In this document: positions 1 through 9,361 of the stretch, one piece after another
How positions within the stretch are numbered: position 1 is the stretch's first letter
How the letters are laid out: every line of letters starts with the position of its first letter
DNA from: Zygnema circumcarinatum
Lineage: Eukaryota; Streptophyta; Zygnematophyceae; Zygnematales; Zygnemataceae
Length of the DNA stretch: 23,614 nucleotides
Assembly (NCBI GenBank): GCA_037447605.1
Contig: CM074818.1
Span: 1,100,155-1,123,768 of the forward strand
Reading direction: 5' to 3'
Translations under genes and position numbers: made by a program
The notes under the pieces: generated by a model
The model's database searches: none
Seen by the model: the letters and a program-made list of their open reading frames with translations, nothing else
Told to the model about the DNA's origin: nothing

Positions 1-393
1 ATTATCGACTAATATCGTCAGATATCGACTTGACCGTACATATCAAGTTGTCCGTACACATGCTCACTAGGGTTCGTACACACCTACCCACGTGACGACT
101 GCCCAAAAAGTACAATGTACGGTATCAAAGTCGTACGGATATACCGCAAAAACATATGTAATAACATTGTTACTATAAATGTGAAAGGACAAACGGGTCA
201 TTACCGATATAGTGACACAAATGTGTGGGGACCGACATGGACACTAACGTGATTAGACTGTAATCCATCCCTAGTCGCCATGCGCGTCACGCACGTGCGA
301 GCGTCTCTCGCACGTGTGAGACGCGCGTGGCGACAAAACGGAGGGCGACGGGCGGCGGGCGGCGGGCGGCGGAGGGAGCGCGGCGGGGCGAAA

Positions 394-571
394 GGGGGGG
401 GGTCAGACCTGGCTCGGAGATACGAAGGTAAAATAATTATTTTCTTGAATTCGCGGCGCCCGAACCTGCCGAACGGCCACTTTTTGCGAAAAAGGCCTGC
501 CGTACACGGCGGAATAGGCCCGACGGGCTTACGAAATTGGTTTGGCGATGGTCAAGGTCTGACCCCCCCTA
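394..571. repeat. Possible foldback/MITE-like element with G-run terminal inverted repeats
   Basis: The left end (394-409) reads G9 then TCAGACC. The right end (556-569) reads GGTCTGA then C7, so the two ends are inverted copies of about 14 bp bracketing roughly 150 bp. No transposase frame lies inside. A small non-autonomous element is one reading. The end of a larger duplicated block, shared with the repeats at 573-925, is another. Confidence 0.4.
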
Positions 572-600
572 TTTAGGGGGGGTCAGACCTTGACCATCGC
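545..600. repeat. Perfect 56-bp palindrome (27-bp arms, 2-nt centre)
   Basis: The left arm 545-571 begins GCGATGGTCAAGGTC and ends with seven C then TA. The right arm 574-600 is its exact reverse complement, TA, seven G, then TCAGACCTTGACCATCGC. Only TT at 572-573 separates them. The right arm is also the start of a repeat unit found again at 757-780, so the palindrome is a head-to-head junction of two copies of that end. Confidence 0.95.
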
Positions 601-925
601 TTACGAAATTCCCGAATTCCTTATACTAAAAGTCACTTCTTTCGTGTACGAACTCCGGGTCGGGATCCGCGGGTCCGCCGTACATAGCCGTAACGAAATG
701 CGTACCTAGCCAATGCTTAATTCGCCCGACAGGCTTACGAAATTGATGTGGCGATATGGGGAGTCAGACCTTGACCATCACCTACGAAATTCCCGAATTC
801 CTTATATGTACTGTACTAAAAGTCACTTCTTACATGTACGAATTCCGGGTCGGGATCTGCGGCTCCGCCGAGCCCAGCCGTACCGAAATGTGTACCTGGC
901 CAATGCTTAATTCGCCCGACAGGCT
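573..925. repeat. Two tandem copies of a ~180-190 bp unit
   Basis: Copy 1 runs from about 575 to 740 and copy 2 from about 760 to 925. Shared landmarks include TCAGACCTTGACCATC (583 and 764), TACGAAATTCCCGAATTCC, AAAAGTCACTTCTT, CCGGGTCGGGATC, and AATTCGCCCGACAGGCT (719 and 909). Copy 2 has a small insertion around TGTACTG, which explains the unequal spacing of 181 versus 190. A partial third copy ends at about 510-570, where CCCGACGGGCTTACGAAATTG matches the unit's end. No reading frame is conserved between copies. Confidence 0.85.
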
Positions 926-944
926 ATTGGGTAGCGAAAATATT

Positions 945-958
945 GGGGGGGGGGGGGG
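945..958 (+). repeat. G14 homopolymer
   Basis: Fourteen consecutive G. It lies just past the tandem repeat and is probably length-variable. Confidence 0.9.
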
Positions 959-1452
959 TAACTGTACGGAATATTCGTACGAATTTGACGTACGGAACTG
1001 TACGAGCCGAACAGTCCTTCGTGGTTCCACATCATGCTTTTGTCCATGTACATTTGATGGCTTCGCCATCGTGAGTTCAATGCCATTTTCCTCGCCATTC
1101 ACTTGTCGTCTTTGGGTGATTATTATAAATAGTAGAAGAAGGTGTGGCTTTTTTTGTTGTGTGCATAAAGACTTTTCATCAGCATTTTGTTGTTGCTCTT
1201 CTTCTCTTATCCTTCTCATGACGCCTTTACCATTGTAGCAGCTTTACCACATGTCCCATCATCACCGCCCCCCTTGAAGCTGCTCTTGTAGACCTATTTT
1301 TCAATACAGCTATTTTGAGACTAGTGTAAGGTGTCCTAGAGCTTCCTTACGGCTTGAAGCTTCAATTATCATAATCAATCTCTGTCTAACTAGCAAGAAA
1401 ACGAAGAAAAGACGTTAAATACATATAAAGTATACTGTATTTTAAAATGTGG

Positions 1453-1472
1453 TATAATACGCACGTATTATA
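1453..1472. repeat. AT-rich palindrome TATAATACG-CA-CGTATTATA
   Basis: Nine-base perfect arms flank CA. A second related word, GTGTATTATACAC, follows within 20 bases and is itself nearly palindromic, so several hairpins are possible. No gene lies adjacent. Confidence 0.8.
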
Positions 1473-2283
1473 TGGTGTATTATACACGCGTTTGATACAT
1501 ACGGATCACTACTCCCGTCTGCCCGAGACGGGCTGCGACCGAGCGCGCGCGCACAAGCAACAAGAGATGAAGGGAGGCGGGGCAAGAGTCCGGGGCGGGC
1601 CAGCCATTGCACGGCCAACCATTGGTAATTGCCATCGTTTGGCTGACAACCTGAGAGACCCTCGCGCTGAAAAACAAAACCAGATCGTTTCGCCACTCGC
1701 CTTCGGTTCGCAACCATTGGCAACCAACGTTACCAACCGTTCGTTTCTGTCGGCCATCGGCAACGGTTGGCAGGGTCACCCACCGGCAGTTGGCGGCGGT
1801 TGGTCAGGTCCCTAAGTAGGGACCGCGGCCGGGAGGGGCCCTCCGGCCGGCACAGTGCGGACCCGTACGGCGGGGGCGAATTGTACGGACCATGCGACCA
1901 TCCGTACAAGTTGCTTACGCGAAAACCCTATCCGATTTTTTGCCGGACTCGATCCTGCGACCTTCAAAACTAGTTTTTACCGTGCAAACCATCTATGCGA
2001 AGGAGTGGTATTTTCGTTATAGCATAAATAAAAATGTTCTCAACTTTATTTTGAACTCACACAAATACATCGGTCAAAGTCGACGAGCAGCGCACGGCCG
2101 AGTATTGGAGTCAGTCGCGCGAGGGCGAGGGCGCGCAGTGATACAGACCGGTGGGGGAGAGAGGGAGGGAGGTGGCGGTGGGGGAGGGGAGGGGAGGGCT
2201 GCCCAGCACAAGCACGTGCGCCACCGTAGCAGCGGGCAACGCTGGCGCCCCAGAGCGGCGAGGGCAAGGCCAGCCTGCGTGCC

Positions 2284-3113
2284 ATGTTAGAGCCCGCCGC
2301 CAACTCATCCTCCGCGCAGGGGGCCAGCACCTTCGCCGACCCCATCGCCATGCTCGGGGGCTCGAGCATTGGCGGGCCTTCTCTCTCCTGCTCCGTCAGC
2401 GAGGAGCTCTTCCAGAAGTGGCTCACCGGAACTGAGGTTTCCTCCTTCCCCAGCCCGCTGGGGTGGCCTTGTCGTGGGGGTGATTCCCTGGAGTCAAGGC
2501 GATGAAAGTGGAAGGGTTGACTGTAGGCTGGTCCTGTTCGGATTGTAAGACTTTACTGTTGTCAGGCTGCATGAATAGGCGGTAATGTGAGATCCCTAAA
2601 AGAGTTTCGGGAGGTTTTCGTTGCTGCTTTTGGACAGAATCAACAGGAGCAGTCGCAACTCGGCACTGGAAACATTCTGAGAACCCGACAGGCAACTCGC
2701 AGGTGAGAAGTGGCTATTGGTAGAGACAGTTTGATTTCCTTTTAGTGCATAATGATAATGGGAAGGTCCCACTTTCCTTACCTGCGGACGCGCTTGACTC
2801 CGCTATTAGTTGCTGCTTTCGGTAAATCAAAAAAGTCCAACGGGTAATGTCGTATATTGTTTTTTTTTACTCGAGGTTCCTTTACACAATTTCTTAAGGA
2901 GTCCATGACTGTTTCCTGCGGGGTCCCAGGTCGTCTAGTGAATTGGCGGCTGTGATCACAAACCCTCAACAAAGGCTTGGCGGCAGTGGAAACAATTTTG
3001 GGCGTTTCGAGAGTGCAAACGATGCTGCGCTGCTTGCAAGCTCCTGGTTTGGCGATAGTGGACTTACAGGAGGAGCGAGTTTAAAGCTCAGGTACTGTTG
3101 TACTGCAACTTAA
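2284..3113 (+). CDS. Unknown Gly/Ser/Asn-rich protein, 5' exons (3' end unresolved)
   Basis: I do not recognise this family. Exon 1 (2284-2436) starts at ATG and encodes 51 residues including a run rich in S, G and A, then SVSEELFQKWLTG. Its donor is GTTTCC. Exon 2 (2638-2702) follows a good acceptor (GTTGCTGCTTTTGGACAG) and encodes NQQEQSQLGTGNILRTRQAT, with donor GTGAGA in phase 2. Exon 3 (2930-3091) follows GGGTCCCAG and encodes a G/S/N-rich segment with NNFGRF and SSWFGDSG. All three phases agree. At 3092 there is a CAG|GTACTG donor. Without splicing the frame stops at 3113, giving about 133 residues. The true protein may be longer, since the region 3114-6489 contains coding-like fragments and the next gene's first exon has a phase-compatible acceptor. 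The FG dipeptides and low complexity could suit a nucleoporin-like or regulatory protein, but that is speculation. Confidence 0.5.
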
Positions 3114-3756
3114 TCATTTTTAGGGCACCTATGGATAGAGGGACAGTCATTAAGTGAAGAACTATTGTATGCATGCCCTACATTTAGTTTAGAGAGGTCC
3201 CAATGAAATTAGGGTTTTCAGGTGGGACATTGGTCCCAACTTAATATGAGCGAGAGAGCTTGACCTACGCCGAGTTTCCAAGAGGCGTGTAATCCGTACC
3301 GCAGAGCACAACTAATTCGAAAAGGTTGATGCTAGGCCTCCTGGCGGACTCTCAAAAGGAAGCAACACATTGAAAGCTTTTTGCACTCCTTTCTAGGACA
3401 TCGAAGATGCTAGCTTGTCAAGGATCTGGTTGACCTTGTCGTAAGTTCAACAATACGAGATTTAGGGTAGTGTCGACAACAGGCCAGTTGAACCCTCGCC
3501 GGGATTGTAAATGGTCCGCAGCGTTAATAAGAGATGGTGGACGGCACTCCCCCGCCATAGCTGGTTCAAAGAGGCACAGAGACAGCCTAACAGCTTCAAC
3601 CAACTTTGAGGAAAGCTTGAAGGTTGCATCTAAGGAATCTATCCGGAATCTATAAGCAGGAATTTTGTTGTCCGCTCTTTACTCTTTTGCAGAGTAGTTC
3701 ATAATATACCAGGAAAGGGCAGGACTGAGGAAGTTCCGGCCGGTGGCCTTTGTGTA

Positions 3757-4152
3757 GAGCAAGTTATTATCTGGCAGTGGTTTTAGTGGAGGGAGTTATG
3801 GACCAGGAACAGTGAATTGTTCTGGCGGTATGGGTCGAAGAGGGAGCAATGGAGTTGCTCTAGTAGTAGCATTCTCGAGCTCTGGAACAGTTATTCCAAT
3901 GACAGAATGCTTCCAATTGTGCGCACTGGAACTGTTCCCTTCATATTCGGAAATATTGGAAAGCTTTTCGGAGCAACCCTGTTAAATGCCCAAAGCCGCA
4001 ATTATGCTTGTAAAAGTTACGACGGATACAAGGGCAGCTATGCCTTCTGTCTTGGTGAAGCACCCAGTTGCGCATTTAACAGGGATGCGAAGGAAATGGG
4101 AATAGGTCGCAGAAACAAGAGCAATGTTTTTAAGTTTGGTAGAAGAGTTTAG
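3757..4152 (+). pseudogene. Coding-like Gly/Ser/Asn-rich stretch split between frames
   Basis: From 3778 one frame reads GFSGGSYGPGTVNCSGGMGR and stays open to a stop at about 3983. From about 3817 another frame reads on to a stop at 4152 and includes PFIFGNIGKLFGATLLNAQS. The composition resembles exon 3 of the 2284 gene. The acceptor TTATTATCTGGCAG at 3777 is in the correct phase to continue that exon. Either these are real exons whose borders I cannot resolve, or they are a decayed segment with a frameshift near 3850. No protein family is recognised. Confidence 0.25.
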
Positions 4153-5204
4153 GACTTGGGTTGAACGGAGGCTGCAATGTTTCTAGCTGGCAGCGATCTT
4201 AAAGGATTCAGATAATTCTGAAAGAACGTCGCCTTGGTTCGAATGTGGAGCACACACAATTCTGCGTTTTAAAGGGGCAGAGCGCATTCACTAAGGCAGC
4301 AAGTGCGAACCTTAAGTCTTTACAAGCACTGACAGAGCATTAGCCCTCCGATGGCAGCCTTTGGAAGTGAAGATTTTCCAGGATTCTGGACTATGTTCAT
4401 TGCCACGGAAGCTGGAGGTCTCATATGGCCGGTTTTTTTTCATGATTTGTATCATGCAGTGAGACCCCGAAGCTGGATGGCAACAGAGCAATGCAAAGCT
4501 TGGCGTCGCCGAACCTTCTTGCAGCGGTGAGCTCTGCTGTCTTTTCATTCTGAAATCTAAATCAATCATGTTAATGACTTGCAACTTTCAGAGGCAGCAA
4601 TTGACTAGCACAAAGGTCCCACGCTATCCCTTCAGAACGCTAGTTTACCTGGAAAGACTGTTCTTGCACATTCCTAAAAACGTGGTTTCGGCAAGAGTGT
4701 GCCCTTAGAATGCTTGAAAGCATTTGAGGAGATGAAAGCCGTAGCTCATCTTCAGGGAAGGAAGATGAAGGCGGAGGTTAAAGAGTTGTGCTGCCAATAT
4801 TGACTCCATGCGAGGGAAAGCGTAGTGATGCATTGAAGCTAAGCGAGAGAAGGATCTGCCTCTCCTGCCCTTTTAGCATCTCGGGCCACATACTAACAGA
4901 GCCAAGAAGCCATGGGATGCTGCTTTCTGCAGGCCAACATTTTGCAGCAGTCGCTATCCTCGCCCATGACTCGCAGCCGCTCCTCTGAATTACGGTGCGA
5001 AATTCCTTCCCTGCTTGCCCAGCTTATAATTCTTGCTTTGTGGCGTGCGTAGTATATTCTTGTATTATTATTATTTTCCTTATTATTATCATTCATCACC
5101 CTCCTCGTCCTTCTGCTCTGCTTCTGAAAAATAAGCAAAAGTAAGAGGGCAGGAGGAGGGGAGGGAGAGTTGACATGCGTGGAACTCACTCGGTCACTTC
5201 CTTT

Positions 5205-5231
5205 TTTAGGGTTTAGGGTTTGGGGTTTGGG
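5205..5231 (+). repeat. Interstitial telomere-like repeat (TTTAGGG)2 plus variants
   Basis: Two TTTAGGG units (5205-5211, 5212-5218) are followed by TTTGGGG and TTTGGG. TTTAGGG is the telomere repeat of most plants and many algae. This short tract may be a chance or repair-derived insertion, or a telo-box-like promoter element. Confidence 0.8.
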
Positions 5232-5295
5232 CTGACTCCGCGCAACCCGCCATGGGCCGTGCTGGAACCTTCGGCTGCTCTCTCCCCCGGCTCCC

Positions 5296-5316
5296 ATGCA
5301 TGCATGCATGCATGCA
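5296..5316 (+). repeat. (ATGC)n microsatellite
   Basis: About five ATGC units, self-complementary. The same motif recurs at 23286-23312 at an exon edge of the minus-strand glycosyltransferase gene. Confidence 0.9.
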
Positions 5317-5379
5317 GGCCCCATCCCATCTATGCCATGGCCATAGATGCAGGCATGAGCCGCCATGGATGCGGTTCAT

Positions 5380-5880
5380 GTCCGTACATGCCGTACAATT
5401 ATGGCCTTTTTTACCGGTCAGCCCTTGACCCTCGGGGCCCTGCCGGGCCGGCGTTGACCAGCCGTGAAAGGCGGCGGTCGGCGGCCCTTGCCGAGGCAGC
5501 CACGTGGTTGACGCTGATTTGTCCCGCGTGACGTGGCGACACGAGGGGGCGGCCGATTCGACTCCGGAAAGTCAGAGACCGCCGCCCCGCGCGCTGGCCG
5601 TTGGTCCGTACGGTCCCCGCCAACGGCCGCCACCGCCCTGGCTTATTGCAGTTGTCCGTACGGCGCTGAGAGCCCATCGCAGCCGTCGATCGCTGAGTCC
5701 CGCCGCGCTGGCGCGTTCTGAGCCTTCCGATCGGCCCCGCCCGGCGGCGCTCGTCGGCGGCCGCGCGGTTCAGCACCGACTTTTCTGTCAGGCCGCCCCT
5801 GCGCAGCGAAGTCGTCGCTCGGGCTGACGTCAGCAGCCAGACGAAAGATAGGGGCGGAAACTGGTACGGACGGCGTTCGC
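5380..5880. promoter_or_regulatory. CpG- and GTAC-rich island, possible promoter region of the 6490 gene
   Basis: The sequence is GC-rich and full of CG dinucleotides. It has GTAC-centred words at about 5382-5396 (TCCGTACATGCCGTACAA), 5605-5615, 5653-5660 and 5863-5870. Similar GTAC words lie upstream of the 2284 and 10438 genes, while they look rare in exons. The promoter role is inferred from this position and composition only, and no TATA box was assigned. Confidence 0.35.
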
Positions 5881-6339
5881 TGTTGGAGTCGTGTGCGACG
5901 GAACCACCGCGTCACGTGACGCGTGCTTGCTGCTTCGCCGTTAAAACATATAGAAAACTCGGAACACAGGAAGCGGGCTGTTCTATGTGGAAAATATTGG
6001 GAACCACAGGGAACGCGCCCTGCGCCAGGTGTAACTGTGGCTGCATGACGCGTGGCGTTCCATGCAACCGTTACCATACATTGCGTTAGGGTCCATGGGG
6101 AGGACTGCGGAAGGGGGGATTACCGGATAAGCGGTTTTTGTATTTCCTGGTCACTTTCAAAGACATGCGCTTTCCGAATGTCTGCTTTCCACACGTCATT
6201 TGCCACTAGTTATTTGAAAGCCCTCCACCTTTCACACAGCATTCAACCATGAAAGTGGTGAATTCCTCTTGCAAGGCGGCCGCTGCCTAGGCCTCCTTAG
6301 AAAGAAGTAGCGTGACAACCTTATCAAGGGGTTGATAAG

Positions 6340-6412
6340 TTTGTCCCGTTTCCCGTCTTTCCCGTCCCGTTTTTCTTTTCCCGGTTTCCCGTCTCGTTTC
6401 CCCCCTTGCAGA
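6340..6412 (+). repeat. Degenerate TTTCCCGTC-type pyrimidine repeat ending in TTGCAG
   Basis: Repeated TTTCCCGTC/TCCCGTTT words end in CCCCCCTTGCAG, an excellent splice acceptor. This suggests an intron in the 5' untranslated part of the next gene. Just upstream, TTATCAA-GGGG-TTGATAA (6321-6338) can form a small hairpin. Confidence 0.6.
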
Positions 6413-6489
6413 GACTTCCCGCCCATTAAGTTCATCCTTACACTTCTCACGTAGCTGCATGTCTTTCCATCCTAAGAGTAGTCCCTTGC

Positions 6490-9304
6490 ATGTGCAGACG
6501 GCTTTTGGGGCAGCATGGTTTGGGAACGAGCAGCACCGACGAGTTGCTGCAGCGTCTCTCCTCCTCGGCCGCACAGAGCGAGATGGGCTCTCCCTCCTTG
6601 GGGGGGTGGAGGACACCTCCGCATGGAGGGGGGGCCACTATGGCAGGCGGAGGGCCATCCATGAACATTGGGGGAGTGGGGGGGGGTGGGGGGGGGCGGA
6701 ACGGGGCTTTACAAGCAGGCCCACGAGGGCATTCAATGTTCACAGCTGCCGCTTCCTCTCCCTCTCCCTCTCCCTCCATGCATTCTGCTCCTACTTCTGC
6801 CTCACCTCTTCCCCCACTGTCCAACTCCACTACCACTCAGTCTGCAGCCCCTTCTGCCCCGGCAGGCACGCGGGCTCCCGGAAACGTGTCAGCAGTCGTC
6901 AGTATGCTGAAAGGGTGAGAACCACATGTGTGCTTTCCGCTTCCTTATTCTGTACTGAAAGCCCCATCTTCCCGCTCCTGGCTATTCCAAAGTAGCGGAA
7001 AGACCCTCTCCTTCGTTTAGCCGTTGATTTAAAAAGCTGAATTTCCGTTTGCAGAAGCATCGAGAGGAAGAAGCAGCTCTCTGTCAAGCAGCCCTCCCCT
7101 GCTCCCCCTGAAGCAAGCCCATCCTCCGGCGGCCCTATGACCGTCCTACAATTCCAACAACTGCGCTCTCGCCTTGCCCAAGTGGCTGCCCTAAACTCCT
7201 CCCTCGGCCAGCAGGACGCGGGGAGCGGCCGTGCCTCTCCCTCCCACTCCCACTCCCACCTCGGCAGCGCCCCTCCCCCCCCTCTCCCTCTCAGCCCCCA
7301 AGATTCCCCCCGAGCCTCTGCCTCTGACGGCAGCGGGGGGCCCACCCTTCAGCTCCCTCCCACGCGGCCCCCTTCCGTCCTTCTTGCCTCTAAACGGAGC
7401 ATACCGTCGGGCTCTGTTTCGCCGGAAGAGCCCTCCGCGAAGAGAGTGGCGGGTGGGAGTGGGGCAGCCATGGCGGGGGGGGGAGGGAGCACGGGCACTT
7501 CCGCAGCAGGCGGACGAGGTGGGTTGGTGGGAGCTTGAGTCACGATGTGATTGTGAGTTAACTACAGTGAAACGATTACCAAGATCGCAGTTCATGTAGG
7601 AGAAGAAGAAAGAATAGAACTAAACGGAAAATTGAATGTGAAAAGCTATACCTTCCGACAAGATTATTACTTTGTGATGGGCGACAATCGCCGAGGTGGA
7701 AAGTGGGGATGTTTTTTTTTTCTGATTTGGAAGTGAGTCGGTGTGTTGTTCGTTCGATGTGTGGAATGGAGAGTCGTGTTTTGGGATTGAACTTTTTTTT
7801 GGGTTATGGAATGGAATTGGCAGGTAACGGAGATGGGGAGGTTCGTAAGGTACATGCTGCCTGCCTTTCCTTTGTGTGAATTGTTTTCGCTGTTCAATCT
7901 TAGTGCAGGTGTACATGCTCAAGTTTGCACAATTCAGCTGCCTGTAATGATGAAGTGACTATGGGCAGAACGGGAGTTAGTATGCTAACTTACAGGCAGC
8001 TAATCGCATTTTAACCTTGAAATTCCAGATGCAGCTCATGATGCTCTCTTCTCTGTGCTCGCGCAATAGTTTAGGGGGTTCATTTTACTACTCAGGTAAT
8101 TTGGCTTTGATTTTCGTAGCCTCTGAAAGTAAACAGTTATTGCAAATGTGCTGAGGAAATTTTTTGAGGCAATTTATAGCTCTAACGTCACGTCGATCTC
8201 CTTCGTATCCCTGTCCCTCCCTGCAGGTGCAACCCCCTTCCATTGTCATCAACAGGCCTGAAACTTTGTTGCGTTCCGCATCTATGTCGTCACCCGGGAC
8301 AGGTATCTTCCCCCCGCCCGTTTTTCCTTTCAACGTAAGCTTTCGGTGAAATGCATCACTAATGCCTCTCCCCTTTATCCAAACGGTGGAGATAATGTTC
8401 TCATGAGGGAAATGATGTGCTGCTTCAGTGCCAAACAACAGGGATGCGGGAGTGACTGTAAAGTGATCGCCCGTTTTGATCTCTGTTTGTTCGTTAAAGA
8501 GGACCTGTCTGTTCCCGCCAAACGATCAGAAACACTTCTCAAATCGCTGAGCATGTGATTGAAAAAATATTGCCTGCAGGTAGTGGGGCGGGCCAAACAC
8601 GACAATACCGGGTGGAGCGGCAGCGGAAGTAAGCCCTTTCCATTGTCCACTTTCCCACACATAATCCATAGTTTTGCCCTTTTTTACCTAGTTTGTACCT
8701 AGTGAAAGGATCGCTTTGGGAAATAGACAATTGTCAGACTGAGCAAAATCTGGGGTGTTTCTGCAGACTGATGGAAGCAAAAGGTAGAGGTGGCAGCACA
8801 GCGGTCCCCAGCAGTGATGTACAGGCTCTGAGGAAGAAGTGCGAAAGTTTAGAGACAGAAGTGCGCAGCTTGAAGACGTTCCAAAGCTTCATGAACAGGT
8901 ATGGGACACGCATCTTGAGAAGCATCACCCTCGTCTTCTTCTACCAGTCGGATGGATGGATTTACCTCTTGCTTGGGTGGAGCGTAGACCTTAAGGTTCA
9001 CTTTTTATAGTTACCTCAGCTTATGGAATGTTTCAGCAACAAATGGCAACTGCTTTTGTCAGTCACTGATGCGAACCATTTGTCAGCTGTAATGTCCACC
9101 TGCTGTGTGTGAAATGTGACCGGGTTCCGTTGTTGAAGTTATGTCAACCCTGTGTGTTGGGCATGCAGGAAGGATTCGGAGCAGACAACGAAGATAGAGG
9201 AGCTAGAAGCTCTGAATTCGTCGTTGACAGAAGAGCGGGACCGGCTCCTGGAGGAGCTTGTACGATATCGATCAATGGGAGAAGATAACATGCAAAGTGA
9301 TTGA
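6490..9304 (+). CDS. Unknown low-complexity protein with C-terminal coiled coil, spliced
   Basis: Proposed exons are 6490-6914, 7055-7526, 8227-8302, 8580-8628, 8767-8898 and 9169-9304. All phases agree and the model gives 429 residues. The first exon holds [17 protein letters not shown], then Gly runs (about residues 58-68) and Ser/Pro-rich sequence. Exon 2 is Pro/Ser/Gly-rich with a conserved-looking VLQFQQLRSRLAQVAALNSS. Exon 3 has RPETLLRSASM. The last two exons form a heptad-like coiled coil (about residues 355-420) with KKCESLETEVRSLK and IEELEALNSSLTEERDRLLEE, ending shortly before the TGA at 9302. The composition suits a nuclear or scaffold protein with a disordered N-terminus, but I recognise no family. 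Weak points are the start, since upstream exons are possible and an acceptor overlaps the proposed ATG, and the 700-nt intron 7527-8226 whose GTGGGA donor was chosen by phase. Confidence 0.65.
8500..8558 (+). other. Possible alternative exon duplicating the RPETLLRSASM motif
   Basis: After the acceptor GTTCGTTAAAG at 8499, in the phase left by exon 8227-8302, the frame reads EDLSVPAKRSETLLKSLSM and then stops at TGA 8556-8558. RSETLLKSLSM matches RPETLLRSASM of the preceding exon at 8 of 11 positions although the codons differ. It could be an alternative terminal exon. It could instead be a cassette leaving at GTGATT (8555) into the acceptor at 8583, but that intron would be only 29 nt. Confidence 0.4.
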
Positions 9305-9355
9305 GGATGGCGGAAAAGGGACTTTCTTTTAAGGGACCAGTCATGGGTCATATTC

Positions 9356-9361
9356 AATAAA
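9356..9361 (+). terminator. Candidate poly(A) signal AATAAA of the coiled-coil gene
   Basis: It lies about 50 nt past the stop codon at 9304, which supports that stop as the true gene end. A TGTAA near 9809 is a less likely alternative. Confidence 0.45.

Larger units (their letters stand above)
1..2283. other. Repeat-rich intergenic region upstream of the 2284 gene
   Basis: No convincing gene is visible here. Open frames are short, biased in composition and lack family motifs. The stretch holds many GTAC-centred words (for example four GTAC within 963-1012), a GC-rich block at 290-415, a palindrome at 545-600, tandem copies at 573-925, a G run at 945-958, an AT palindrome at 1453-1472 and a GC-rich block at 1790-1900. 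The block at 1590-1800 repeats CCATTGG/AACCATTGG-like words in both orientations. An A/T-rich TATAGCATAAATAAAAATG stretch near 2019-2037 could belong to the promoter of the 2284 gene, but this is a guess. Confidence 0.6.
3114..6489. other. Long non-coding stretch between the 2284 and 6490 genes
   Basis: No intact gene was found. Contents in order: scattered exon-like pieces (3399-3443 with a strong acceptor and donor but no compatible frame), coding-like broken frames at 3757-4152, weak open frames to 4988, an AT-rich stretch at 5050-5090, a telomere-like motif, an ATGC microsatellite, a CpG/GTAC-rich island at 5380-5880, and a TTTCCCGTC-type pyrimidine repeat at 6340-6412. The island probably includes the promoter of the 6490 gene. 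Alternatively the whole stretch is one very large intron joining the two genes. Confidence 0.5.

Noticed and set aside
830-1219. Minus-strand 129-codon frame, considered as a transposase fragment
   Set aside because: No transposase motif is recognisable, and part of it crosses the tandem repeat and the G run.
3399-3443. Exon with a strong acceptor (CTCCTTTCTAG) and donor (GTAAGT)
   Set aside because: In the phase left by exon 2930-3091 it contains an in-frame TGA. It could only fit if an unseen exon precedes it.
5411-5776. Overlapping Arg/Pro-rich frames on both strands
   Set aside because: They are typical of a GC-rich CpG island. No frame is preferred and no splice-linked partner was found.
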